The position numbers and the translations under genes are program-made. Shown here one piece after another: positions 1-10,827 of a stretch of DNA of 64,000 nucleotides (positions are counted from its first letter, which is position 1; each line of letters opens with the position of its first letter). Under the pieces are notes generated by a model. The model ran no database searches and was not told the origin of the DNA. It worked only from the letters and a program-made list of their open reading frames with translations. Location: contig QANZ01013120.1 of the NCBI GenBank assembly GCA_003254925.1, forward strand, positions 88,887-152,886. Reading direction: 5' to 3'. The DNA is from Chamaecrista fasciculata (taxonomy: Eukaryota; Streptophyta; Magnoliopsida; Fabales; Fabaceae).

Positions 1-196
1 GAGGAACTATATGAATTTGGGGAAAAGAAAAAGTCCTTAAGGGCTTTTATCCAACTATTAAACAAAATAGAAAATTTTTTCCTTTATCAAATCCATCTTG
101 TAGCATGGATAATGCCTAAAAGTATATGAAAGTTTTGCTTTCTTTTTTTTTTTTGGAGTTACTTTGCTGATTACCTAAAAATCTTGTCAAAATCAG

Positions 197-485
197 GTAG
201 AAGAAACAGATAAATCGATTTCAGAATTAGCCAGAGCTGTTAGTGGAGAAAGAGCTCTTATTGGAGACTCTGGAAATTTACTGGCAAAGGCATACAAATC
301 ACAGGTTTCTCTCATTCTATTTTTGCCATCCCCATAGTAGATAATGGCAGTATTCTAACAATAAAACCCCAGCAGCATTTGTATCATAAGGAATTGCTTT
401 ATTTTTTCAGGTTGAAGAGTGGAGCTTAAGGAGCCAGCTAATCCAATGTCATTCTATTAGCCACAAAGCTAAAACTGGTGAATAA
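197..485 (+). CDS. 3' end of an unrecognised gene (last two coding exons)
   Basis: Two exons are readable: 197-304 (36 codons, preceded by a cag acceptor and followed by a gtttct donor) and 411-485 (24 codons plus TAA, preceded by a pyrimidine-rich tract ending in tcag). Both junctions are phase 0. The joined C-terminus is charged and helix-like, with VEETDKSISELARAV near its start and ending SISHKAKTGE, but I do not recognise the family. The gene must start upstream of the window. An AATAAA hexamer at 759-764 would suit its polyadenylation. The exon structure is well supported; the identity is unknown. Confidence 0.6.
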
Positions 486-758
486 CATCAGATTATCTGC
501 TCTGCTAATTCAGTACGATGTGATGTGCTATCATAGTTTGGTGAGTGGGGATTCTTTTCTCTTAATTTTTTCCCCCATTAGTTGTGAGTGAGGGGATTGT
601 AGGATCGAGTAAAATTTGTATTGAAATTTTGAACAAATCCCACAAGTGCATTGTGCATGCAGTGACGAATAGTGATGTGTGTGGATGGATACCTCTTCCT
701 GTCTCACTCACGAGATACCAATAAGTGACATTGTGTATAAAAGTTTTGTGATTGATTC

Positions 759-764
759 AATAAA
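759..764 (+). promoter_or_regulatory. candidate polyadenylation signal AATAAA
   Basis: AATAAA lies about 275 bases after the stop codon of the gene that ends at 485, in T-rich sequence typical of a plant 3' UTR. Its position is reasonable, but AATAAA is common in AT-rich DNA. Confidence 0.35.
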
Positions 765-879
765 ATTGGAATTTACTTTGTTTCAGTTTATCTTCTTTTA
801 GGAGAATTTATACAATTTCATGTTCACAAAAAAAAAAGAAAAGAAGATAATCTATTCAAAAAATAAATAGATAAAAGTA

Positions 880-1060
880 ATAAGAAGTAGGCATTTATTA
901 ATATTACTTTTAAATATTTATTTAGAATCAGTTTAATGTGTTTATCTTTTGGATAGAATTAGAGTAAATAAAAAACTAAAATTGACTGGTAAAACAAGTT
1001 ATATTTGAATTGGAACTTCGTTTTTCTGGGGTAAGAAAATATTGTTAGAAAAAAAAGTGA
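880..1060. repeat. dispersed repeat, copy A (copy B at 4372-4555)
   Basis: This AT-rich stretch matches 4372-4555 in the same orientation. Shared blocks include ATATTTATTTAGA, CAGTTTAAT, TTTATCTTTTG and GTTATATTTGAATTG, in the same order. No coding potential or clear ends are visible. It is probably a decayed transposable element fragment of unknown class. Confidence 0.55.
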
Positions 1061-2740
1061 TTATTTATATTTTATTCAAAATGGTAAACAAAAATTAATT
1101 GTTAGATGTTATTTTAGTTTTTTTTAATAATTTCTTATCACTGTTAATTCTATTTAAAAATTGATTAGTATTATAAAGTGTAAGTTTGGAACTAAGTTAC
1201 TTTTGATGATTTCTTTTTTTATCTAATTAGAATAATCAATAAATAAGATCAAATCAATTCTCAAAAGTAAGCTTTTGACCAACAGATTAAAAATCAATTT
1301 AATATTAGTCTCAAACTCACTTTAATATTATTATTTTATAAAATATTTGAAGCTAAAGAACAAAAACTATTTTATGATTTTCATGTAATACCTAATAATG
1401 TAAATTAAAAAAATATAAACAACTAAGTTAAATTTAAAATGATCCCTAAAGTCTTTAATTCATTCATTCATTGATGCGTAGGTAGTGAGTCACTAGTGAC
1501 TAATTCATCTAAAAAAATAATTTCATTGAAATTAGTTATGATTTAACAACTTAAAAATAATTTCAAAATACACTTGTTGCTAAAATTTAGCAACAAATAT
1601 ATTATATTTAACAATTTTAAAATACACTTGTCGCTAAAATAGTCGAGCAAAAATCTATTATATAAGACAAAGAGATTGTCTTGTTACTCAATTTGATCCA
1701 TTAAAAGAACAACAATATTTGGAGAGATATTATTTTTGATTAATTCAACGGAAGAAAAAATGGTTCTTACATGTTTGTACTTTATATGTCTATAATGACA
1801 AGAGAAACCAAATCCATGAAGATATCAATGTTGCAAGCAAAAAAATATTGCATAATATAAGCTAAATGTATAAGGATAAAACTTACATCAAGTTCCCTAC
1901 ATCCTTGCTATCAAGTTCTACCAATCATAAGTCTTGATTACATTCTCTCTCTTCAATGATTGGTCATGCAAAAATATTCTCTCTCTATCATGATTGGTCA
2001 TATATAAAATTTGTGCCACGTATCAAATGTTGATTGGAGAACTAAGATGTAAGAAACTTGATGTAAGTTTTGCCCAATGTATAAATAGTCAAAAATGTTA
2101 TTTTCTAACGTTGCCGCCACAAAAAATGCTTCCTGATATGCTAAATATGTCTCTCATTGCTCCCGCAACAAACGAGCTCTTAACAACCCTCTTCACGACC
2201 AAGCATAAGGGCCACCCTCCTCCCCACCGGCCGCAATATCATGCACTTCATCGTACCACCGAAAGTGAGTACAAAGCATAGCAACTCTACCAAAATTCCC
2301 ACATCTAGAGAACTGTTCTCCTAGGTTAAGTTCAATGCGGGAGGTCCTCCACGGGACGATAACACCGCAGTGGCAACTGACCACAATATTCCTCCTTAAT
2401 CTTCTTCTTCGTCTTGTCGAAGCCCTTTGTGCTAGAATGTTGAGTCAAGGACACTCTGCCTTATCTATCAACAGAAGCTCAAGTTAGGTTTAGAGAGAGA
2501 ATAAATTGAGTAATTCATCATTTGGATATGTAACATAAAAAATTGTAAACTACTCATTTAATATCTTGTATAACACTCAATATTGCATTATAGAAATGGA
2601 TTACAAGTGAGTTATTTGTACAACAAAATATGATCATTCTCAAATTGCACAAAGCCAAATTAAGCAATTGAGAGGTAAATTCTCAAATACATTCACAAAG
2701 AAACCCAATTCAACCTAACCCAATCTATTGAATACAATAA
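1061..2740. other. intergenic AT-rich DNA, no gene seen
   Basis: Low-complexity AT-rich sequence. A short direct repeat built on AAAATACACTTGTNGCTAAAAT occurs near 1566-1590 and 1618-1642. The longest open frame (1994-2281, 95 codons) has no recognisable domain, no plant-like codon bias and no splice context, so I treat it as chance. Confidence 0.5.
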
Positions 2741-2744
2741 TGAG

Positions 2745-2887
2745 TCTTTTTTGGTATAACAATGAGTTTCCTTCACCTATCTATGTAATGGTTTAGATGA
2801 AGACTAATTATATCGAGTTGGGAGTGAACAGTGAGCTCAAACCTAAGTCCCTCAATCTAGGGTACACTACACCAAACACTTGTTGGT
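2745..2887 (-). mobile_element. degraded tRNA-derived SINE (copy 1)
   Basis: This is a diverged copy of the element at 3538-3725. Both have the same minus-strand 5' end, beginning CCAACAAGTGTTTGGTGTAG, and matching blocks for the GACTAAT and TAGGT segments. Its box B and poly-A tail are worn. It ends 20 bases before the Mutator-like element at 2908, so the two copies flank that insertion. Confidence 0.5.
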
Positions 2888-2897
2888 AACAAAATAA

Positions 2898-2907
2898 TAA
2901 GTCCAAA
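2898..2907 (+). repeat. 10-bp target site duplication, left copy (TAAGTCCAAA)
   Basis: TAAGTCCAAA directly abuts the left terminal inverted repeat and is repeated exactly at 3475-3484 after the right one. A 9-11 bp duplication is the known Mutator superfamily signature. Confidence 0.8.
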
Positions 2908-3474
2908 GGCAAAACACCCTTTCGTGCCCCTAACGTTTGCGGTGATTTTCAGTTATGCCCCTAACGTTTCATTTGTGTCAGTTGTGCCCCCAATGTGAAA
3001 CGTTAGTTTCAATTATGCCCCCAATTTCAATCATCCACAAAAACAAACACCATTTTTGCACGATTTGAGCTCGATTTTGATCAGATTTCATATGTGTTTT
3101 AATTTTCGGACATCACAAACTTGATTCCTTGGATCAATTTCAAAGATTAAGTTTAAAATAGCCCCAAATCCGAAGAAAATCGAACCCGATGAACCCCAAA
3201 AAGGACCAAAACGAAATGCAGCAAAACGAAGCATTTTTCTCAAAATTTCCATGTGCAAAATGATCCTTAGGAGTCGAAAATGAGTACCCATATGAAATCT
3301 GATCAAAACCGAGCTCAAATCGTGCGAAAATGGTGTTTTTTTTGTGGATGATTGAAATTGGGGGCATAATTGAAACTAACGTTTCACATTGGGGGCACAA
3401 CTGACACAAATGAAACGTTAGAGGCATAACTGAAAATCACCACAAACGTTAAGGGCACAAAATGGTGTTTTGCC
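2908..3474. mobile_element. non-autonomous Mutator-like element (long-TIR MITE, 567 bp)
   Basis: The ends are nearly perfect inverted repeats about 186 bp long (2908-3094 and 3289-3474), starting GGCAAAACACC and ending GGTGTTTTGCC. Only scattered substitutions and a small indel separate the arms. The internal 190 bp has no transposase. An exact 10-bp duplication flanks the element. Long TIRs plus a 9-11 bp TSD place it in the Mutator (MULE) superfamily. The arms contain repeated subunits of the form TGCCCCTAACGTTT. Confidence 0.85.
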
Positions 3475-3484
3475 TAAGTCCAAA
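3475..3484 (+). repeat. 10-bp target site duplication, right copy
   Basis: Exact copy of TAAGTCCAAA (2898-2907), directly after the right inverted repeat. An unmutated duplication suggests a fairly young insertion. Confidence 0.8.
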
Positions 3485-3537
3485 CCAATCCACCATAAAT
3501 CCAACTCAACTGGAAAGACCCCTAATCCTTATATTTA

Positions 3538-3725
3538 TTTTTTTTTTCGGTTAAGCCATGGGTATCCCCCGCCTATCCGTGTAACGGTCTAGACAAAGAC
3601 TAATCTCATTCGGGTCTCAGAGATGAAATGTCAGAGCCCTCGCAACAATGTCGACTCTAAGGATCGAACCTGGGTCCTCTTCCTAAGGTGCAACTGGCCA
3701 AATCGCTACACCAAACACTTGTTGG
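3538..3725 (-). mobile_element. tRNA-derived SINE with poly-A tail (copy 2)
   Basis: On the minus strand the element has a tRNA-like head: a box A-like TTTGGCCAGTTG and a box B-like GGTTCGATCC. It ends in an A-tract, seen as T at 3538-3547 on the plus strand. TAATCCTT occurs just left of the tail (3523-3530) and again at the other end (3726-3733), continuing into similar AT sequence, so it is probably the target duplication. Pol III boxes, a short body and an A tail are the SINE hallmarks. Confidence 0.7.
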
Positions 3726-4172
3726 TAATCCTTTTAATTTTATTTCTCCTTCAATTAATTTATCTTTGACAATTTGGCCACTCGCTTATACACACATACA
3801 CACATATCTTTAGCGACCATTTGCATGAACCCAGATCCTCTGTTGTTCTCTTTTGTAAATTTCTGCCTGCAATTCGTTTAATCATATATGTTCGTTTAAT
3901 CCATTGTCCAACCGCGTGCCACATCGCCTATATTGCTTTAGTGAAACTGTGCATTTTGATAACCTAATTCTAACTCTTGTGAAGCTCAATACCTCGACAA
4001 CGACCTTGTTTGGAACCCTTTCGTTTACATTTCTCTCACTTTTGCAGAGATCAAATCGTAGTGACTGGTGACTATGCTTTTTCTCTTGGCTTTGTCAATT
4101 TTCATGCAATTGAAAATCTCCATCTTCAGAACCCAACCCCTTGGATCACCATTATCAAATTTGGGAAATTCT

Positions 4173-4211
4173 ATTTTAGTATGACGTTTGACGCAAACGT
4201 CATACTAAAAT
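4173..4211. repeat. perfect hairpin, 18-bp arms and 3-base loop
   Basis: ATTTTAGTATGACGTTTG at 4173-4190 is followed by ACG and its exact reverse complement at 4194-4211. It lies in an intergenic region with no gene on either side within 450 bases. It is not followed by a T-run. It may be the remnant of a short foldback element. Confidence 0.8.
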
Positions 4212-4371
4212 ACAGTTATAAGTAAACATTTAATAATAATATTTTTACAAAATTTTTTATCCAAAAAACTCAAGTACAGTTATAAGTTACATCAAATGAT
4301 GCGGCCAAAGTGCCTACCAAAAAAAAAAAATGATGCGGCCAAAGTCATTTAAACTCTCTATATCATATCTA

Positions 4372-4555
4372 AGTAATAATAAGTAAACATTTAATAAAAA
4401 TATTTTTACATATTTATTTAGAGCCAGTTTAATATATTTATCTTTTGTATAGGATTAGGAAGTAAATAAACAACTAAAATTTATTGGTAAAGAGGTTATA
4501 TTTGAATTGAGAACTATGTTTTTCTTCGGCAAGAAAAAATTGCTTATAGGTTAAT
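4372..4555. repeat. dispersed repeat, copy B
   Basis: Same-orientation partner of 880-1060. Just before it, a small direct duplication of AATGATGCGGCCAAAGT (near 4296 and 4330) surrounds an A-run, a further sign of old insertion activity. Confidence 0.55.
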
Positions 4556-4820
4556 AATTTATAGGTCAAAGGGTTGCTTTGGCCCTAAATATATGTTTTT
4601 TTAATAGGTCAAAGGATATGCTCAATGTATAAAATTATTTTTAATTACTCTAATGTTTTTTTTTTTTCAATCACACCCAACGTTTCACGCCCTCAGTCAA
4701 TTATACCCAATAAAATTAGGAAACCCAAGTTCTTTTTTTTTTTAAGTTTCGGCCTGAATAGCCCAAGTTCGGAGAAGGACGATAAAACCTTGAAGGGGCT
4801 GTTTTGTGTTTTCTCTGGAC

Positions 4821-4828
4821 TATAAAAG
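4821..4828 (+). promoter_or_regulatory. candidate TATA box of CWC25
   Basis: TATAAAAG lies 114 bases before the CWC25 start codon, which predicts a 5' UTR of roughly 85 bases. The sequence is a good TATA consensus in the right place. The start of transcription itself is not visible. Confidence 0.5.
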
Positions 4829-4941
4829 GAAAGCACATAAATCTGATCCATACCTAAATTCTCATATCCGTTACTGTATTTTTCAACGACGAGAACATAC
4901 AAAGGATTACAGGCGATTGGTGAAGAAAGAAGAGATCAAAG

Positions 4942-7900
4942 ATGGCACTCAAGTTTCTGAACAAAAAAGGATGGCACACGGGGAGTCTGAGGAACATAGA
5001 AAACGTGTGGAAGGCGGAGCAAAAGCATGATGCCGAACAGAAGAAGTTGGACGAGCTTCGCAAGCAGATTCAGGAGGAGAAAGAGCGTACAGAGTTTCGT
5101 CTTCTTCAGGAGAAGGCTGGTTTGGTCCCGTAAGTCTCTCAATCTCGATCTCTGTCTTCGATTTCGTCTTAATTTTTTGTGGCGGCTAGGGCTAGGGTTA
5201 GATTAGGGTTTTTGATTGTCGTATTTTTTTTTTCCTTGGGTTGATCTTTTTTTGCCTTCTGTGCTTTGAGGAAATTGATTTCCTTATCAAAGAAAACATT
5301 TCACTGAATTTGATTGCAGTAAGCAGGAGAGATTGGAGTTTCTGTACGATTCGGGTTTATCCGTAGGAAGGACAGAGAGTTCGGAGGGATTTAAGGCCCT
5401 TGAAGCGTTTCCAAAGCCCAATGCTGCAGATGCACCTTCTTCCTCTGCCTCTGCATCCAAGGTATCTTATCGAGCTACGAATTGAAGTCTCTGAATGATG
5501 GAACTTTTTTGTATGATTGACTGATATCTTTGACTTTGCTGGTTCTTCTGCAGCAGTCATCTGCTCCTGGAGCTTTATTTGAGGACAAGCCTCAATCTGC
5601 GAATGATGCTTGGAGAAAGCTTCACTCTGATCCACTGCTCATGATTCGCCAACGTGAGCAGGAAGCACTTGCAAGAATAAAAAACAACCCCGTCAAGATG
5701 GCAATGATTCAAAAATCAGTAAGTTTCTTCTCTCTTTCGTTTTCCTTTCTAGGGTGTTTGTAAGTTATTTTTTTGGCTATAAGTAAATGGTTGTGAGCAT
5801 TTTTTTGGATCGGAAAATGGCCAAGATTCAACTTGCCCATGACTCACCGATTTTTTGAAACAGTTGGACTTCATACTTGCCTATAAAAGGTTTTTATCTG
5901 AGTGATGAGTATCATCGATTGTAATTGGATTTCCCTTTTAGTCAGCACCTGGTTGTTAGACTTGGGCACCTGACATTACCATGAGAGCAAACCCTTTCCT
6001 TCATAGGGTCATACCCAAGCTTAGTCAAGCTAGTGAGCTAGATCTTCGGTTTGGTCCAGCTTGTAGAAAGTTCTTCAATTTGCTGAAGTTTTCCTTTGGG
6101 AGAATAACAAAGGCTACACTATAACCGTTCCAAATCTCCTATGGCCTTTCAATGGATCTCTTGGAAATATCTGCATGTTTCAGTTTTACTTTTACATTCT
6201 AATAGTTTTTTGCTATATAGGGTGAAGATTATAAAATATCTATTTTATGTCCTTGTTTCTTTGTGGAGCTCCCTTAGTCGCTGACTGTGCATGCTCTCTC
6301 TTTTCACAACATATTAATTAGAAAGTGTTTAGTTTTCATACCCTGATATTTGTTTCAAAACTAAGCAAACTTTTGGGGTGGTGAAGCAAGAGCGCTAGGA
6401 TAAAAAATTTTGTGCTACAATAAGCCACTTTTCTAAATTATAGTGATATATTGTATGTTTAAGACTAATGGTCATTGCTTGATATTGTTTGAGATTTTAG
6501 ATTATGGATATGAAAAGCCTGATGATATTATAAAGGTCGTACACCCTTAATATATATATATATATATTAGGTACTGCCTTGATGTAGATTTGGAAACTTA
6601 GTTGCTGATTTCTCCTTCGATTGTAGTTACTGCTGGACATGCCTATAATGACCTTATCATATTTGACAAGAAGAAAACAATGCTAAGGGAAAGACTCTGA
6701 TAGATTGTCCCAGTTTCTTAGAGCTGTGCAAGGATTCATATGTGGCTCTTAGGGGAATTCTGGCAGCAGGATATGGTGTAAAAAGGTTTATTAGGAAAAC
6801 AGGAAATTAGAATGGGTGAGGAGGGAGAGTGGGTCAGGCAGAAATTTGGATAAACTTGCCGGAGGTTGTAGCTCCTCAAAGTGCTGGAAGTTTCTTTGTT
6901 TTCTTCTCTCTCTTTTGTATCTATTTATTTCCTACTGCAATTTTAGAGGGAAAGTTTCCATCAGACACCTGCACAGGTAGATCCATTTGCTATTAGTTTG
7001 TTATGTCATTTGGTCAAGTTCCTGTTTTATCAAGTACTTGGATCTAGTTCGTGTTCTGCTCTTTGGCATGTTTGGTGCTATACTGAACTCCCTGTAAATG
7101 GTTGAAGAGATGAAGTTAGCTGAGTTTAGTTAGAGAGCTAGGGTGCTTTCAGACAGTTAGCAATGTTCTTTGGCGCGATGATGTATTTTTTTGAGATTGT
7201 GAATTATGTTTTTTTTTTCATTTACTCACTCATTTTTATTTTCTTTTTTTCCATTGGTTTTTAGTCCATTTGTTGAGGCATTTCGTTTGACATTATCATG
7301 AACATAAGACAACCTAATCACGCCTATGCCTGGTACTCTTTCAGGTTAAAGGAACAGAACAAGAAGAGAAGGCTCAAGATAAAAAAGATCGCCGAAAGAA
7401 GCACCGTCACAGTAGTTCAAAGCATCATAAGCATTCATCTCCGAGACAGCAGTCTGAATCAGAAGATGACACTGCTGAAAGGAGAAAAAGAAAGTCTGAG
7501 AAGCGAAGTACGGCAGATCACAGGCAATCTCGTAAAGCCCATTCAGATTCAGAGTATGATTCTAGCGATCAAGAGAGGAAAAAAAATAGGAAACATGATA
7601 ATGACAAAAGATACACGGAGAGGCCCCCGCGTCATGACTCAAGGCACTCAAGAAGTATGAATGACCGCACTCAAGAAAGTGATGACAGATATTATAGCAA
7701 GTCCAAGTCAGAAAGATATGCTTCCGAAGGTCAATCAAATGGTGATGCCCCTAAAAGGGGAAGAGACAGTGAAAGGGAGAATAGAAGCTTTCCCGATCCT
7801 GGCTCCAATAGGTCCTCACACTACAAGCACAGAAATGCAGCGCCTAAACTTTCGGAAGAAGAGCGAGCTGCTAAACTTAGGCAGATGCAGTTGGCGGCTG

Positions 7901-8130
7901 AGTTGCATGAAGAGCAGAGATGGAAGCGTTTGAAGAAAGCTGAAGAAAATGATGCAAAGGAATCCATCCAGAGCAGCACATCCGGGGGTAGGAATTTCTT
8001 GGATGCCGCTCAGAAAAGTGTTTATGGTGCCGGGGAAGGTGGGAGCTCATCGATAGCTGAGAGTGTCCGCCGTCGGACACATTATTCTCAAAGCAGAGAT
8101 GCAGGTGAAGGCAATGCATTTCGGCGCTGA
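4942..8130 (+). CDS. CWC25: pre-mRNA splicing factor CWC25 homolog
   Basis: Predicted exons are 4942-5129, 5320-5461, 5554-5718 and 7345-8130, all GT-AG and in phase, giving 426 residues. The start ATGGCACTC follows AAAG, a good plant start context. The N-terminus (MALKFLNKKGWHTG...NVWKAE) is the CIR_N domain of CWC25. Next come the conserved KQERLEFLYDSGL and AWRKLHSDPL...IRQREQEAL segments, then a long basic, Ser/His/Arg/Lys-rich tail, and a closing conserved ERAAKLRQMQLAAELHEEQR helix. In yeast and human, CWC25 acts in the nucleus at the spliceosome's first catalytic step. Intron 3 is 1.6 kb with nothing recognisable. An alternative acceptor three bases on (5557) would drop one Gln. Confidence 0.92.
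5203..5211 (+). promoter_or_regulatory. telo-box-like motif in CWC25 intron 1
   Basis: TTAGGGTTT, the reverse complement of the plant telo-box AAACCCTAA, sits about 75 bases into the first intron after two partial repeats (CTAGGGCTAGGG). Telo-boxes are known near the starts of plant housekeeping genes, so the location fits; a function here is inference. Confidence 0.4.
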
Positions 8131-10827
8131 TGCACTTGGATTCTTCTTGTTTCCTGGTGCAGCATAAGTTTGAATCTAAAACTTCTTGCTATGTGCTTAC
8201 AATCATACCCTGCTGATTTGTTTTATACCCCACGTCTATTGGTTTGATGCACTTTGATCATCAATAGTTTTAATAATGATCTATGCTGTCCTCTAGGATC
8301 TCTTTCGTGTGCTTTTTCCCCGTGTATGTTTAGCATGGAAATGTAACATTCACCCACACTAGGTAACCTAAAGAAAATTGTGTACCAATATTGAATTTTC
8401 AGAAATGTAATATAAGAAAATATTTTTTCATTTGTGTATCAACTATGAGAATTTCAGATTTTAGATTTGCCAAACTCTCCAATAGCTTAAAATTGTTTGA
8501 GAAACACGTTGTGTACTACTGATATAAATTATTTCCAATTTAAAGCGATTAAAACTTGTATTTTATTGTATTTTATTGATTTGTGATTAAAATTTGTTTG
8601 AGAGGTATTTTGTTCATTAGAATGATAGAGTTCAAATAGGTTCTTACTTTGTCCCAAAAAAATGATTTTTTTAAAAAATGATCTCGGCAAACTAAAATTA
8701 AAAATTAAGGACTATGTGAATTCTTATTTAATTATTAAAAAAAGAAATTATGCAATGTAGGAAGAGAATCTTTTAACTTTATCAGAACTTTATGAGTGTA
8801 GATGTAAAAATGGAAAGCTTGAGCTTTTATGGGATGTGTGGGTGTAATATAAAACAGTTGAATGTCCCTATCTTATGCATTAATATTGAATATTGATTGA
8901 GAAGGCAACCATATCTATTCAATATTCATTTATGCCCATTCCAACTCTTTTACTCTACACATGTAATAATATTTAATTTATTGTCATTAGCCTTAATAAA
9001 TAGGCTCATCCTGCCGACACCCTTCTCCCAAACTAAATTTTGTTCAGAAAATAATTTGCTAATATTTCAAAGGAAACTAGTGAAATGCAAGTAGTAAATG
9101 TGACAAGAAGATATGTATGTTTTACTTTTTTAATGGTTCTCTTTATATATATATATAATGTCATTTGAAAAAGAACTATGATGCGTGTAAATGCATGAAG
9201 TAAGAATTTTAGGTATGCCAGTTTTTTAGAACTAGAAACTAGAAATTTCTTTTATCATCTCCTAGACTTCCTATTCTCAAAGTAAAGGACACTCCATTTA
9301 CTATATCAGGAAAGTAAATTAATGGAGCTATGTCCTGCAAATTGACCCTGATAGCAATGACTGTAATGTTTTATAAATAGATGATTAATTTAATTAAAAT
9401 ATTAATAGAATAAAATTTTAAGTCAAACATCTTGATCATTCAACTATGAGGTTGATTTTATTTTAATCTTAAAATTATTTTTTATTTTATTTTGGTTTTT
9501 AATATCAGTGACATAAATTAGACAAAATTACATTTTAGAGTAATGATGAAATAAATTTAAAAATTTAAAAACTAAAACAGAATAAAAAATAGTTTTAAAA
9601 CTAAACTAAAACTGTATAATTTTTACGTGGTTAATTCTCTTGGAATGTTTTCTCTTTATATATTATAGTATATAATTATAGAAGAACCAACTCAGCAATA
9701 AAGTCTGAAATATATGGGTATATGTGAATGTCGAAGTTTGCAAATTTAAAAACCAAATTTAAAAAAGGACCCATATGTATTCCTCATTTAATATGTTGGT
9801 AAACTGTCAAATTACATTATATTATACTTGCGGGTCCAAGCCAACCATGTACCATTCTAGCAATTACGGATTTTTGTTGAGCTTCCAGAAAAACATACTC
9901 ATTGAAATCTTTTTAATTTTCTTTGAAAAAGATTATCAATAGTGGCAACTATTAAAAGAGAAACACAACATTTAAGGCTTACTGCTTAATTAGGGAACTC
10001 TATTTATTTAATAATATGCTAAAATGCATAAATTATTTTAACTTTGATTTACACACTTTTCGAACTTTGAAAACTGACGAAAAATTATTTAAACTTCGAA
10101 TTTTGAGTAAATAATTTTTTAGAATTTTTATTGAAAAATTCAATTTTTTTTACTATTATTAATCACATAATAATCAATTTTAACTTGAATCAAAATAAAA
10201 TGTAACAAAAATTACAAAATTGAAAATAAATCTGACTTTTTTAATAAAAAATTAACAAAAGAGATTATTAATACAAAATTAAAATTTCAAGAAATCTTTT
10301 GTCTATGTTCATAGTTCAAAAGGAGTTTTTTCTGTAACTAAAGTTCAGAAGATTTTTTTTTTTGGTATTTTAACCTTACATTGAGTCATTTTATAAATCA
10401 ATTTCCAAACGTTTTAAAAATGTTAAAGTCCATATCAGTAATAGACATGCAAGCTTAAATTGGTTTTCATAATTAGTTTAATCTATTTACATTCAATAAA
10501 TAATATATGTTACTTTAAAATTATTTCTTGTTAAACCTCTATGCTTTTTTCATATTTTAAGTTCTTTTAAAACATAAGAAGAGATCAATATACTTAAGAT
10601 TTTTTTTTTTACAATTAAATTATTATATCTATCTTTATTACCTAAAAAGAACAACTTCTTGTCTGTTCTTTTATGTGTTGCCACAAATTGTCGGTTGTTT
10701 CTTAAGTAAGATAGAGTGATAGATTGAGTATAACTGTATAACATGTGAGGTGAGAGGACAAAAAGCAATAACTCTTAGATTCATTTTTTTTTTCAGAGGC
10801 AGCAAAGCTGTGTAGAAGAAGAAGAAG
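8131..10827. other. intergenic region between CWC25 and the aspartic protease
   Basis: The first few hundred bases are probably the CWC25 3' UTR. The rest is AT-rich with no credible open frame. A weak inverted repeat spans about 9440-9610 (TTTAGTTTTAAAA-type arms), and 10060-10335 belongs to a three-copy repeat family listed separately. Confidence 0.5.
10060..10335. repeat. dispersed repeat family R3, copy 1
   Basis: This resembles 13800-14075 and 51850-52145. Shared order of landmarks: a 'GAACTTTNA...' opening, AAATAA(C/T)T, GAAAAATTCAA-type sequence, a GGATCAAA(A/T)T(A/G)AAATG block, and AAAAATCTTAACAAAA near the end. No coding capacity was seen. The class is unknown. Confidence 0.45.

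Noticed and set aside
1994-2281. 95-codon open frame in the first intergenic region
   Set aside because: No domain, no splice signals, low-complexity composition and overlap with an antisense frame; likely chance.
3088-3427. Two overlapping minus-strand open frames of 76 and 95 codons
   Set aside because: They lie inside the Mutator-like MITE and come from its inverted arms; not a gene.
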